From Cyclobacteriaceae bacterium (GTDB taxonomy: Bacteria; Bacteroidota; Bacteroidia; Cytophagales; Cyclobacteriaceae), in the NCBI GenBank assembly GCA_015488485.1, contig WFNR01000122.1, forward strand, positions 1-34,662: 34,662 nucleotides of DNA, written 5' to 3'. The notes beneath the pieces were generated by a model that saw nothing but the letters and a program-made list of their open reading frames with translations, was not told the origin of the DNA and searched no databases. Position 1 is the first letter of the stretch, and the number at the start of each line of letters is the position of its first letter. Below, piece by piece: positions 1 through 8,931 of the stretch. The position numbers and the translations under genes were made by a program.

Positions 1-19
1 TAACATTGACTGAATTGTG

Positions 20-27
20 TACCTTTG
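20..27 (+). promoter_or_regulatory. Possible -7 promoter element upstream of nrfA
   Basis: TACCTTTG fits the Bacteroidota -7 consensus TAnnTTTG. Its -33 partner would fall before the window start, so it cannot be checked. ACCTTTG (21-27) also forms a short inverted repeat with CAAAGGT (30-36). It lies about 120 bases before nrfA. Confidence 0.35.
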
Positions 28-60
28 TTCAAAGGTTAGCTGCTTGTATGGTATCATGCG

Positions 61-130
61 GCAAATCTTTAAATTTCTGGGATTTTTCCCTACCGCCCAT
101 GGGCGGTAGGGAAATCCCTTAAAGATTCGC
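61..130. repeat. Large imperfect palindrome upstream of nrfA
   Basis: The core, 88-111, is a perfect 24-base palindrome centred on CCATGG. It is extended by GGGATTT / AAATCCC (79-85 / 112-118, with two extra T on the left). Outer arms GCAAATCTTTAA (61-72) and TTAAAGATTCGC (119-130) pair with one mismatch; a 6-base bulge sits at 73-78. No T-run follows, so it does not look like a simple intrinsic terminator. It could be a REP/MITE-like repeat or an mRNA leader structure. I saw no second copy in the window and no clear target duplication. Confidence 0.7.
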
Positions 131-148
131 ACTAGCAATTGAATCTAG

Positions 149-1693
149 TTGAATACGATAAGACAAAGCGCCCAAAAAAAGCCCTGGATACCGTGGGTAC
201 TGTTTGCACTTACTGTTGGGGTCGTTTTCGTTCTCGGGTTGTTGTCAACCAGTATTATGGAAAGGAGAGTCGAAACCCTTTATATCGACCGCCCAAAAAT
301 AAAGATTGAGCCTCTCGAGCCACGTAGTGAAATGTGGGGTATTAACTACCCCAATCAATATGATTCCTGGAAGGCGACTACCGACACCAGTTTTATGAGT
401 AAGTACAACGGCAATGCCAATATTGATATGTTACAACGTTACCCAGCTCTGGTGATTTTATGGGCTGGTTATGGCTTTGCCAAAGATTATAACCAGAGCA
501 AAGGGCACATGTATGCTGTTTCCGATATACATCGGACATTACGAACGGGGGCGCCCGATACCCCAAACTCCGGCCCGATGCCTTCTACTTGCTGGTCTTG
601 TAAAAGCCCGGATGCTCCGCGCTTGATGAGTGAACTGGGTACGTTAAGATATTATGGCGCCAAATGGGCCTGGTTTGGTAGCGAGCACATCAACCCAATT
701 GGCTGTGCCGATTGCCACGATGAGAAAACTATGAATCTGAAAATAACCAGACCGGCTTTGCTGGAAGCTTTTGAGCGTAGAGGTATGGACATTAACCAGG
801 TAACGCATCAGGAAATGCGCTCATTGGTGTGTGCACAATGTCATGTAGAATATTATTTCGATAAAAACCGCCCAGACGCCAAAGGCGTACCTTATCTGAC
901 TTTTCCCTGGGACAAAGGCACTACCGCTGAAGCGATGGAAGAATATTATGATAACCTGGAATTTTCTGATTGGATTCATAAATTAAGTAAAGCGCCTATG
1001 CTTAAAGCTCAGCACCCGGGTTACGAGCTATACCAGCAAGGGATTCACGCCAGGCGGGGAGTTTCTTGTGCCGATTGTCATATGCCCTATCGTTCGGAAG
1101 GAGGGGTGAAATTTACCGACCATAAAATTCAAAGCCCGCTAAACAACATGGCCAACTCATGTATGGTGTGTCACCGTGAAAGCGAAAAAGAGTTGACAGC
1201 CAGTGTTTACAGCAATATGGACAAGGTGCTTGAGGCCAGAACTACATTGGAAGACCTTCTGGTAAAACTTCACCTTGAAGCGGAATTTGCCTGGAAGCAA
1301 GGCGCCAGCGAAGAGCAAATGCAGGATGTCCTGCAAGACATTCGCCATGCTCAGTGGCGTTGGGACTACGCTGCGGCTAGTCATGGTGGGGCGTTTCATG
1401 CGCCTGTTGAGGCTTTGCGTATTATTAGTAGTGGTATCGAACGGGCCCAGGGCGGTCGTTTGAAACTGGCGCGTTTGCTATCTTCTCTTGGGTTTGATGG
1501 CGAGGTACCTATGCCGGATTTATCTACCAAAGCCAAGGCTCAAGCTTATATTGGTCTGGATATGCCCACCCTAAATGCTGAAAAGAAAAAATTTCTGGAA
1601 GAAATTGTGCCACAGTGGCTTAGGGAAGGGGCCGCCAGGGAAGCCAAATACCCCGCAGCCGGTGTTACTGCTGGCCAAAATATTAACAATTAG
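149..1693 (+). CDS. nrfA: Cytochrome c nitrite reductase NrfA (ammonia-forming, pentahaem)
   Basis: NrfA reduces nitrite to ammonium with six electrons in the periplasm. The protein (514 residues) has the family hallmark, an active-site haem motif CWSCK at residue 148 with lysine in place of histidine, followed by four CXXCH motifs (CADCH, CAQCH, CADCH, CMVCH). The block around VCAQCHVEYYF and the downstream GVPYLTFPWDKG stretch match the NrfA core and calcium-site region. An N-terminal hydrophobic segment at about residues 13-35 follows a basic start and looks like an uncleaved anchor or signal. The start is TTG at 149, directly after an in-frame TAG at 146-148; the next ATG (residue 37) would remove the hydrophobic segment, so TTG is preferred. 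The usual partner nrfH is not in the window and may lie before position 1. Length and motifs make the call secure; the exact start is less so. Confidence 0.95.
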   Translation: MNTIRQSAQKKPWIPWVLFALTVGVVFVLGLLSTSIMERRVETLYIDRPKIKIEPLEPRSEMWGINYPNQYDSWKATTDTSFMSKYNGNANIDMLQRYPALVILWAGYGFAKDYNQSKGHMYAVSDIHRTLRTGAPDTPNSGPMPSTCWSCKSPDAPRLMSELGTLRYYGAKWAWFGSEHINPIGCADCHDEKTMNLKITRPALLEAFERRGMDINQVTHQEMRSLVCAQCHVEYYFDKNRPDAKGVPYLTFPWDKGTTAEAMEEYYDNLEFSDWIHKLSKAPMLKAQHPGYELYQQGIHARRGVSCADCHMPYRSEGGVKFTDHKIQSPLNNMANSCMVCHRESEKELTASVYSNMDKVLEARTTLEDLLVKLHLEAEFAWKQGASEEQMQDVLQDIRHAQWRWDYAAASHGGAFHAPVEALRIISSGIERAQGGRLKLARLLSSLGFDGEVPMPDLSTKAKAQAYIGLDMPTLNAEKKKFLEEIVPQWLREGAAREAKYPAAGVTAGQNINN

Positions 1694-1714
1694 CAATTCC
1701 CTTTGCTATTTTTT
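1691..1714 (+). terminator. Intrinsic terminator of nrfA
   Basis: TAGCAA (1691-1696) pairs with TTGCTA (1703-1708), followed by TTTTTT (1709-1714). The stem begins on the nrfA stop codon. The stem is short, and the convergent sortilin-like gene ends 23 bases further on. Confidence 0.55.
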
Positions 1715-1736
1715 GCTTACTTAAAATGTTTCAGAA

Positions 1737-4667
1737 CTAGGGTATCCTGGGCCGCTTGCCGCCTCTTCCGGGGCGCTCACGGGGCTTGTTTATCTGCAAG
1801 GTGGTCGTGGCCTTTTGCTCGCCCTGCACCAGCTCCACTTTGTATTGGCCCGGTATCAGGTAAAACTTCTCATTGTCTTTCACCTCCAGCTTATCCTGCC
1901 AGGGCGATTTGGCCTTTTTGAGGGTCTTTTGCAGGGTAGCCACACGGTTGGCATCAATGCTCAGGTCATAGTCGTAGTAGTTCAGGCCTTTGTCGGCCGA
2001 CAGGTCTTTGGCATACACCAGCACCCCTTGCTCGTTGTAAATATTTATCTTCAACGCTCCGCTTTGGGCGGCATAGACGGCTATTTGCACTTGCGGTTCG
2101 TTGTAGCCGTACCAGGCCACAAAGCGCACCTGTCCCCAGCGGTCACTGTAAGTCTGGGCCTGCGGGGCAAAGACATGCAGCGGCTTGGCCAGCAGGTCGG
2201 GCGTGAGTTGCTGCAGTTCCTTTACGCTGGTGCGGTAGAGCGAGCGGCCGTGCGTGCCTATAACCAGGTCGCCAGCCGCCTCTTGTATCACCAGGTCATG
2301 CACGGGGGCGTGTGGCAGCTTTTTGTCCAGTATCATAAAACTCTTGCCCCGGTCAAGCGACACGTACAGGCCGTTATCAGTGCCCACATAGAGCAGGTTT
2401 TCATTCACCGGGTCTTCCTTAATCACGTTTACCGGTTCGGCCGGCAGGTCGAGCCCGATACGTTGCCAGCTCTGGCCGCCATCATCGGAGCGGTACACCA
2501 TGGCATCGAACCTGTCCCAGCGGTAGCCGTTGAGGGCTACATACACCCTGTTTTTGTCGAAATGCGAGGCTTCAACCCGGCTTACCCACTGGTCGGGTTC
2601 CAGGCCGGCCGAGATATCCTGCCAGGTGTAGCCGCCATCACGGCTTACATGCACCAGGCCGTCATCCGAGCCCACGAATATCAGCCCGAACTGCAGAGGT
2701 GATTCATCGATGGTGGTGAGCGTGCCGTAAGGCACATTACCCTTACGGCCGCCTTTGGTCAGGTCTTCGGAGGTGATGTCCCAGTCATCGCCCCGGTTGA
2801 GGGAGCGGTGGAATTTATTGGAGCCGAAATAAACCACATCACTGTTGTGGGCCGACAGGTGGATGGGGCTTTGCCAGTTGAAGCGCAGCGGCCGCTCGCC
2901 CAGCTCGTGTTGCGGTTTTATGCTTTTGGTCTCACCGGTGGTTTTGTTTACCCGGGCATAGTAGCCAAACTGCGAGCCGGTATAAACCGTATTGTTATCG
3001 CGCGGGTCCACCACCACCTGCATGCCGTCACCGCCATACACGCTTTTGTACGGGTAGCGGCCAGTCGATTGCCAGCGGGTGCTGTAGCTATAGGTGTGCG
3101 GGCCGCCCCATACGCCATTGTCCTGCAGGCCACCATACACATTGTAAGGTTTGGCAGCATCGGTATTTACCGAATAAAACTGCCCGACCGGTATGGTGTT
3201 TTGCTTGGTCCAGGTGGCGCCATCATCAAACGATGTGTTTACTCCGCCATCGTTACCGTTTATCAGCAAGCCCTTGATGTTCTTGCTCACCCACAGGGCG
3301 TGGTGGTCGCCATGCTGGTTGTCGCCATCGATGCTTTTCCAGGTTTTGCCGCCATCATCGCTGCGTAAAATAGGCACGCCCATAATATACACCTTGCGGT
3401 CGTCATAGGGGGCCACCCGGATATTGCCGAAATAATAACCATAAGAAAAATACAAGCCGTCAATATAGTCTTTATGCGTTTTAACCCAGGTTTTGCCACC
3501 ATCGGCCGACATATACACCTCGGCCCCAATTACCGGAGTGTCAAAAAGTTGAGCGTTGGCGTCTTCCAGGTAGGTCACCAGGTCGGAGGGCTTGATGCTG
3601 CCGTTTTTTACCTGTTTTTTGATACCGGCCGCGGTGTATTTGCGCGGGAAACGCTGGCGGTCGAGGAAATCATTCAGGTCTTTATCATTGAGTTGCAGAA
3701 AATCTTCTACGCTGATGCTACGCAACAGGTCTTTGGTTACGGCATGCTTTTCCTTTGCAGGCGGGCGTCTGTTTTGGTTGTCGAGCACCGCATAGATTTT
3801 TTGCGGGTTTTGCTGTGAAATAGCCAGGCCGATGCGTCCTACGCCCTTATCGTGCGGGAAGCCGTTGTTACCGGCTGTCAGCAGGTGCCAGGTCTCTCCG
3901 CCATCTGTGCTTTTATAGATACCCGAACCGATGCCGCTGCCCTTGAAGTTCCAAGCCTTGCGCTCACGCTCCCAGGTGGCGGCATAGAGGATATCGGGGT
4001 TGGTGGGGTCTATTACCAGATCTACCGCCCCGGCATCGTTGCTTACAAACAGGGTCTTGCGCCAGGTCTTACCACCATCGGTAGTTTTATAGACCCCGCG
4101 CTCGGGGTTGGCCGAGTACAAATGCCCCAGCGCAGCTACCCATACGATATCGGGGTTGGTGGGGTGCAGCACTATGCGGCCGATGTGGTGCGTTTCCTCC
4201 AGGCCCAGGTGCTGCCAACTTTTGCCGCCATCGGTGCTTTTGTAAATGCCATTGCCGGCATAGGAGGAGCGGCTGGAGTTGTTTTCTCCTGTGCCTATCC
4301 AGATGATATTGTGCTGCCAGTTTACCGCTATATCGCCTATGGTCATTACCTCCTGGTAGTCAAACAGAGGGGTGAAGCTGCTGCCGTAGTTGTGGGTTAC
4401 CCACAGGCCGCCCGAAGCAAAGGCCACATAATAATGCTGCGGGGCGTCTTCGTTTACATCCAGATCCACTACCCGGCCGCTCATGATAGTGGGGCCTATG
4501 TTGGTCATGGGTACATTGGCCGTCAGCGAGCTGCCGGCACGGCTAAGACGGGTTTCGTAGGCCTGATGGCGCACGCTGGCCGGAGTAGGGTCGGTCTGAC
4601 CAAAAGAAAACGAAGCGCAGGCCAATATTAAAAAGCCAAGCAGGGAAGATCGATAAGTCATTTTCAT
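1737..4667 (-). CDS. Secreted sortilin/VPS10-like BNR-repeat protein
   Basis: This is a 976-residue secreted protein of the sortilin-like or BNR-repeat 'glycosyl hydrolase' type common in Bacteroidota. The N-terminus (MKMTYRSSLLGFLILACASFSFGQ) is a clear signal peptide. Asp-box blades recur through the chain, for example STDGGKSW, TTDGGKTW, STDGGETW, SADGGKTW, SDDGGKTW, SRDGGYTW and SDDGGQSW, which indicates two tandem multi-bladed beta-propellers. About 200 residues after the last blade form a non-propeller region, ending in a basic Pro/Arg/Gly-rich tail. I see no CTD sorting domain that I can name. No enzymatic activity can be read from the sequence; homologues are annotated as hydrolases with little evidence. 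The start is ATG at 4667, with a second ATG two codons later. It is convergent with nrfA and divergent from recJ, and appears monocistronic. Confidence 0.85.
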   Translation of the reverse strand: MKMTYRSSLLGFLILACASFSFGQTDPTPASVRHQAYETRLSRAGSSLTANVPMTNIGPTIMSGRVVDLDVNEDAPQHYYVAFASGGLWVTHNYGSSFTPLFDYQEVMTIGDIAVNWQHNIIWIGTGENNSSRSSYAGNGIYKSTDGGKSWQHLGLEETHHIGRIVLHPTNPDIVWVAALGHLYSANPERGVYKTTDGGKTWRKTLFVSNDAGAVDLVIDPTNPDILYAATWERERKAWNFKGSGIGSGIYKSTDGGETWHLLTAGNNGFPHDKGVGRIGLAISQQNPQKIYAVLDNQNRRPPAKEKHAVTKDLLRSISVEDFLQLNDKDLNDFLDRQRFPRKYTAAGIKKQVKNGSIKPSDLVTYLEDANAQLFDTPVIGAEVYMSADGGKTWVKTHKDYIDGLYFSYGYYFGNIRVAPYDDRKVYIMGVPILRSDDGGKTWKSIDGDNQHGDHHALWVSKNIKGLLINGNDGGVNTSFDDGATWTKQNTIPVGQFYSVNTDAAKPYNVYGGLQDNGVWGGPHTYSYSTRWQSTGRYPYKSVYGGDGMQVVVDPRDNNTVYTGSQFGYYARVNKTTGETKSIKPQHELGERPLRFNWQSPIHLSAHNSDVVYFGSNKFHRSLNRGDDWDITSEDLTKGGRKGNVPYGTLTTIDESPLQFGLIFVGSDDGLVHVSRDGGYTWQDISAGLEPDQWVSRVEASHFDKNRVYVALNGYRWDRFDAMVYRSDDGGQSWQRIGLDLPAEPVNVIKEDPVNENLLYVGTDNGLYVSLDRGKSFMILDKKLPHAPVHDLVIQEAAGDLVIGTHGRSLYRTSVKELQQLTPDLLAKPLHVFAPQAQTYSDRWGQVRFVAWYGYNEPQVQIAVYAAQSGALKINIYNEQGVLVYAKDLSADKGLNYYDYDLSIDANRVATLQKTLKKAKSPWQDKLEVKDNEKFYLIPGQYKVELVQGEQKATTTLQINKPRERPGRGGKRPRIP

Positions 4668-4767
4668 GGGGATTTTGTCATTATTGCCCCTAAATTAAGC
4701 AGCGATGATTTATTATTGATAAAAAATTATTTGGAAGGCAACCCATTAGCGGTTGTTTGAATAATAT

Positions 4768-6474
4768 ATGCAGAAACGCTGGCAAATAGCACCACCCCCG
4801 GATGAGGCCCTGGCGCGGCAATTAGCGCAGGCCATTAATGTGAGCCTGCCGCTGGCCGAAATACTGGTACGCAGGGGGATTACCAGCTATGAGGAAGCCC
4901 GTGATTTCTTCAACCCCAGCCTGGACGAACTGCACGACCCCTTTCTGATGCAGGATATGGATATTGCCGTAAGGCGTCTGCAGCAGGCCATCGATCGCCA
5001 GGAGAAAGTGCTGATCTATGGCGATTATGATGTGGACGGCACCACTTCGGTGGCGCTGATGATGACTGCCCTGCGACCCCATCTGCAGCTACTGGACTAT
5101 TACGTGCCCAACCGCGATACCGAGGGCTACGGGGTATCGGCAGCCGGCATACAGTGGGCGACAGAGCAGGGCTTCGACCTGATTATCAGCCTCGATTGCG
5201 GCATCAAAGCCCATAATACCATCAGCCAGGCCGTAGAGCAGGGCATCGACTTCATCGTTTGCGACCACCATACCCCCGGTGCGGAGCTGCCTCCGGCCAC
5301 CGCCATCCTCGACCCGCAGCGCCACGATTGCCGCTACCCTTATAAAGAGCTGCCCGGTTGCGGGGTGGGGTTTAAATTGCTGCAGGGGCTGTACCACGCA
5401 CAAGGGTGGCAAAAGGATAGCTTGTGGGTGCTGCTGGATCTGGTGGCTGTGGCCATCATGGCCGATATGGTGCCGATAACCGGGGAGAACCGCATTTTGT
5501 GCCATTACGGTTTGCAAAAGCTCAATGAGAATCCGCAGCCCGGGCTAGCTGCCCTGATGTCAGTGGCCGGTTTGAAGCCGCCCATCAATACCGGCAATGT
5601 GGTGTTCGGCATTGCCCCGCGTATCAATGCAGCCGGCCGCATGGAGCATGCCGCCAGGGTGGTGGAGCTGCTGACCAGCGCTGACCAGGAGGAGGCGCAT
5701 TTGCTGGCCAGCGAGATCAACGCCAAAAACGAAATGCGCAGGGATATAGAAAAAGATATCGTAGAGCAGGCCCTGGCTATGATTGAGGCGGAGCAGGAGC
5801 AGCGTGTTACCACCGTGCTGCACGAGCCCACCTGGCACAAAGGGGTGATCGGCATTGTGGCGTCTAAGTGCATTGAGCATCACCACCGGCCTACCATTAT
5901 CTTCACCACCTCCAACGGCCTGCTTACCGGTTCGGCCCGCTCGGTGGGGCAGTTCGATATCCATGCGGCCCTCGAGGCCTGTGCCGATCTGCTGGAGCAA
6001 TTTGGTGGTCATAAGTATGCAGCCGGCCTTAGCCTGCACCCCGACAACTGGCTGACCTTTCGCAGTCGCTTTGAGGAGGTGGTGGCTGCTACCATCCCGC
6101 AAGAGTACCTGACACCGGTGGTGTATATCGAAAACGAAATAGACCTGGCGGTGATCAGCGATAGTTTTCTGAGAGTAATCGAGCGTATGGCGCCTTTCGG
6201 GCCGGGCAATATGCGTCCGGTGTTCGCTACCCGTGGTCTGCGTCACAAGGATTTGCGCCTGCTTAAAGACGAGCATATCAAAATGCAGGTGGTAAATGAG
6301 GATGGTCTGGTTTTTGAGGCCATTGGTTTTTATATGCCACATTTTTATGAAAAACTGCAAGCTATCGACAGCTTTGATATGGCCTATGTAATTGAAAAAA
6401 ACCGTTTTCGTGACCGGGAGACTATCCAGTTGCAGATCAAAGACATTAAGTTTGCCACAAATACTACAGCATGA
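4768..6474 (+). CDS. recJ: Single-stranded-DNA-specific exonuclease RecJ
   Basis: RecJ is the 5'-3' single-strand exonuclease of recombination and mismatch repair. The 568-residue length fits the family. DHH-superfamily motifs are in order: [11 protein letters not shown] (motif I), DCGIKAH (motif II), CDHHTPG (the DHH motif), then the DHHA1 GGHKYAAG motif, with a C-terminal OB-fold region. The start is ATG 4768; upstream bases are A+T-rich with no Shine-Dalgarno, as is usual in this phylum. The stop overlaps the next start (ATGA at 6471-6474), so recJ and lptB are translationally coupled. Confidence 0.95.
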   Translation: MQKRWQIAPPPDEALARQLAQAINVSLPLAEILVRRGITSYEEARDFFNPSLDELHDPFLMQDMDIAVRRLQQAIDRQEKVLIYGDYDVDGTTSVALMMTALRPHLQLLDYYVPNRDTEGYGVSAAGIQWATEQGFDLIISLDCGIKAHNTISQAVEQGIDFIVCDHHTPGAELPPATAILDPQRHDCRYPYKELPGCGVGFKLLQGLYHAQGWQKDSLWVLLDLVAVAIMADMVPITGENRILCHYGLQKLNENPQPGLAALMSVAGLKPPINTGNVVFGIAPRINAAGRMEHAARVVELLTSADQEEAHLLASEINAKNEMRRDIEKDIVEQALAMIEAEQEQRVTTVLHEPTWHKGVIGIVASKCIEHHHRPTIIFTTSNGLLTGSARSVGQFDIHAALEACADLLEQFGGHKYAAGLSLHPDNWLTFRSRFEEVVAATIPQEYLTPVVYIENEIDLAVISDSFLRVIERMAPFGPGNMRPVFATRGLRHKDLRLLKDEHIKMQVVNEDGLVFEAIGFYMPHFYEKLQAIDSFDMAYVIEKNRFRDRETIQLQIKDIKFATNTTA

Positions 6475-7202
6475 TACTCCGAGCCGAGCACCTGGTAAAA
6501 AAATACAAGAAGCGTAAAGTAGTAAACGATGTATCGCTACAGGTAGAGCAAGGCGAAATCGTGGGGTTGCTGGGCCCCAATGGAGCCGGCAAGACCACTA
6601 CCTTTTACATGATTGTGGGTTTGATAAAGCCTAACGAAGGAGATATCTATCTGGATGGTGAGAATATCACCTCCCTGCCTATGTATAAAAGAGCGCGCAT
6701 GGGTATCAACTACCTGGCGCAGGAGGCCTCGGTGTTTCGCAAGCTTACGGTAGAGGAGAACCTGCTGGCTGTTTTGGAGATGACCAAAATGAGCAAGGCT
6801 CAACAGCTTGAGAAAATGGAAAGCCTGCTCGAGGAGTTCAGCCTGACGCATGTGCGTAAAAACCTGGGGGTGGTGCTGTCGGGCGGTGAGCGCAGGCGAA
6901 CCGAGATAGCCCGGGCGCTGGCAGTAGATCCAAAATTTGTGCTGCTGGACGAGCCCTTTGCCGGGGTAGACCCCATTGCCGTGGAGGAGATTCAAACCAT
7001 TGTGGCCAGGCTCAAAGACAAGAACATAGGCATTCTGATCACCGATCATAATGTAACCGAAACCCTGTCGATTACCGACCGTGCCTACCTGATGTTTGAG
7101 GGGCGACTGCTCAAAGAAGGTACGGCCGAGGAGCTGGCTGCTGACCCGCAGGTGCGCAAAGTTTACCTGGGTAAACACTTTGAACTGAAGCGAAAAATCT
7201 AG
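6471..7202 (+). CDS. lptB: LPS export ABC transporter ATPase LptB
   Basis: LptB is the cytoplasmic ATPase that drives lipopolysaccharide extraction by LptFG. The 243-residue protein shows Walker [10 protein letters not shown], the LptB-typical FYMIVGL run after it, a Q-loop near [13 protein letters not shown], signature [15 protein letters not shown], Walker [14 protein letters not shown] and the switch histidine in ITDHNV. The GGERRR signature and [10 protein letters not shown] separate LptB from generic ABC ATPases. It overlaps recJ by four bases. Confidence 0.95.
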   Translation: MILRAEHLVKKYKKRKVVNDVSLQVEQGEIVGLLGPNGAGKTTTFYMIVGLIKPNEGDIYLDGENITSLPMYKRARMGINYLAQEASVFRKLTVEENLLAVLEMTKMSKAQQLEKMESLLEEFSLTHVRKNLGVVLSGGERRRTEIARALAVDPKFVLLDEPFAGVDPIAVEEIQTIVARLKDKNIGILITDHNVTETLSITDRAYLMFEGRLLKEGTAEELAADPQVRKVYLGKHFELKRKI

Positions 7203-7261
7203 CATTTCTTTCCGATTTAAGCGCGGCTGAATTACTTTGCAGGCAGGCCACTTGCAACCGT

Positions 7262-8788
7262 ATGGAAATTCTTAATTCATTTTTGACCTGGGTGATGAAA
7301 AAGCGCATTCACCAGATTGAGCTTTTCATCAAATACCCGCTGGAGGTACAGCAAGAGGTCTTTCTTAACCTGATTGATAAAGCCAAAGACACCGAATTCG
7401 GCCGTCAGCATGATTTTGCCAATATCCGCAATTATGAGCATTACCGGCAAAAGGTGCCGGTACGTAGTTATGAGGAGCTCTACCCCTATATCGAGCGTAT
7501 GATGCGGGGCGAGCAAAATGTGTTGTGGCCTACTACCATCAAGTGGTTTGCCAAGTCATCGGGTACCACCAATGCCCGTAGTAAGTTTATACCGGTATCG
7601 CCCGAGGCGCTGGAAGACTGCCATATGAAAGGCGGCAAAGACTTGCTATCGATCTATATCAACAACCGCCCCGACAGCCGTATGTTCGTGGGTAAGAGCC
7701 TGTCGATAGGCGGCAGCCACCAGATTAACCCGCTAGATCCATCGGGTAAATCGTATTACGGAGATGTATCGGCTGTGATTATGAAGAACCTGCCGCTGTG
7801 GGCCAAATATGTGCGCACTCCCAGCGAAGAGGTGGCCTTGCTGGAAAACTGGGAAGAAAAGGTGGAGCGTATGGCCAGGGAGGTGGCCAAAGAAAATGTA
7901 GCCAGTATGGCCGGGGTGCCTACCTGGACACTGCTGGTGCTGCAGCGGGTGTTGCAGCTTACCGGTAAGAACGACATCAGCGAGGTATGGCCCGATTTGG
8001 AAGTGTTTTTTCATGGGGCGGTGGCCTTCGGCCCTTATCGTGAGTTGTTTAAGTCCATTATCTCATCACCACGCATGCAGTATATGGAGACCTATAATGC
8101 TTCCGAGGGCTTTTTCGGTATTCAGGATACCTCCAACCTGGATGAGATGCTGCTTATGCTTGACTACGGTATTTTTTATGAGTTCATTCCTTTTGATGAA
8201 ATAGACCGGGAAAACCCTACCGTGCTGGAGCTAGGTGAGGTAGAAACGGGCCGCAATTATGCCATGCTGATAAGCACCAATGCTGGCTTGTGGCGCTATA
8301 AGATTGGCGATACGGTTCGTTTTACTTCCACGCACCCGTACCGCATAAAGATCAGCGGCCGCACCCGGCACTTTATCAATGCCTTTGGCGAAGAGGTGAT
8401 AGTGGAGAATGCCGAAGAAGCCATTACCTATGCCTGCGAGCAAACCGGGGCCATTGTGGAGAATTTCACGGCTGGCCCGGTGTATCTGCAGCAGGGCAAG
8501 CAGGGGGGGCATGAGTGGTTGGTGGAGTTTGCCCGGCCACCGGCAGATCTGGATGAATTTACCCGCCTGCTCGACAATCGCTTGCGGCAGGTAAATTCCG
8601 ATTATGATGCCAAACGCCAGGGCGATCTGGCGCTGGTATTGCCGCGGGTACATGCAGTGCCGCGCGGCACCTTTTACAACTGGATGAAAAAGCGCGGTAA
8701 GCTGGGTGGGCAAAACAAAGTGCCGCGCCTGAGCAACAACCGCGAATACCTGGATGACATACTGGCCATGCTGGCTACGCAGGGATAA
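7262..8788 (+). CDS. GH3-family (auxin-responsive-promoter-like) acyl-adenylating protein
   Basis: This 508-residue protein belongs to the GH3 family, related to the ANL acyl-adenylate enzymes; plant members join amino acids to hormones, and the role of bacterial members is unsettled. Visible family features are the ATP-binding loop KSSGTTNARSKFIPVS near residue 97, the YNASEGFFG motif in mid-protein, and LWRYKIGDTVRF followed by ISGRTRHFINAFGEEV, the hinge and adenylate-binding region. The length matches bacterial GH3 proteins. It starts 59 bases after lptB on the same strand, so it may share that transcript. Such a gene is characteristic of Bacteroidota. The substrate is unknown. Confidence 0.85.
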   Translation: MEILNSFLTWVMKKRIHQIELFIKYPLEVQQEVFLNLIDKAKDTEFGRQHDFANIRNYEHYRQKVPVRSYEELYPYIERMMRGEQNVLWPTTIKWFAKSSGTTNARSKFIPVSPEALEDCHMKGGKDLLSIYINNRPDSRMFVGKSLSIGGSHQINPLDPSGKSYYGDVSAVIMKNLPLWAKYVRTPSEEVALLENWEEKVERMAREVAKENVASMAGVPTWTLLVLQRVLQLTGKNDISEVWPDLEVFFHGAVAFGPYRELFKSIISSPRMQYMETYNASEGFFGIQDTSNLDEMLLMLDYGIFYEFIPFDEIDRENPTVLELGEVETGRNYAMLISTNAGLWRYKIGDTVRFTSTHPYRIKISGRTRHFINAFGEEVIVENAEEAITYACEQTGAIVENFTAGPVYLQQGKQGGHEWLVEFARPPADLDEFTRLLDNRLRQVNSDYDAKRQGDLALVLPRVHAVPRGTFYNWMKKRGKLGGQNKVPRLSNNREYLDDILAMLATQG

Positions 8789-8902
8789 AGGTTAGGTGAT
8801 TGTACTTATGGGCTTAAACAAAACAATTGATTTATTGCCCCTTAGCCGTAAGCAGAGAAGAGAAATTGGTGGGGATCAGAATACTATCAGATGATTTTCG
8901 AA

Positions 8903-8910
8903 TATCTTTG
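8903..8910 (+). promoter_or_regulatory. -7 promoter element of the restriction-modification cassette
   Basis: TATCTTTG fits TAnnTTTG. No -33 TTG is found at 17-23 bases upstream, so it is a partial promoter. A transcript would start about 15 bases before the chosen ATG at 8932. Confidence 0.45.
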
Positions 8911-8931
8911 TAAGGAGTGAGGAAGAAAAAA

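Noticed and set aside
6-27. TTG at 6-8 as the -33 partner of TACCTTTG
   Set aside because: The spacer is only 11 bases, far below the 17-23 usual for this promoter type.
1815-2702. Long plus-strand open frame (295 codons) opposite the sortilin-like gene
   Set aside because: It mirrors a gene with signal peptide and repeated Asp-boxes on the minus strand, and its translation shows no recognisable domain.
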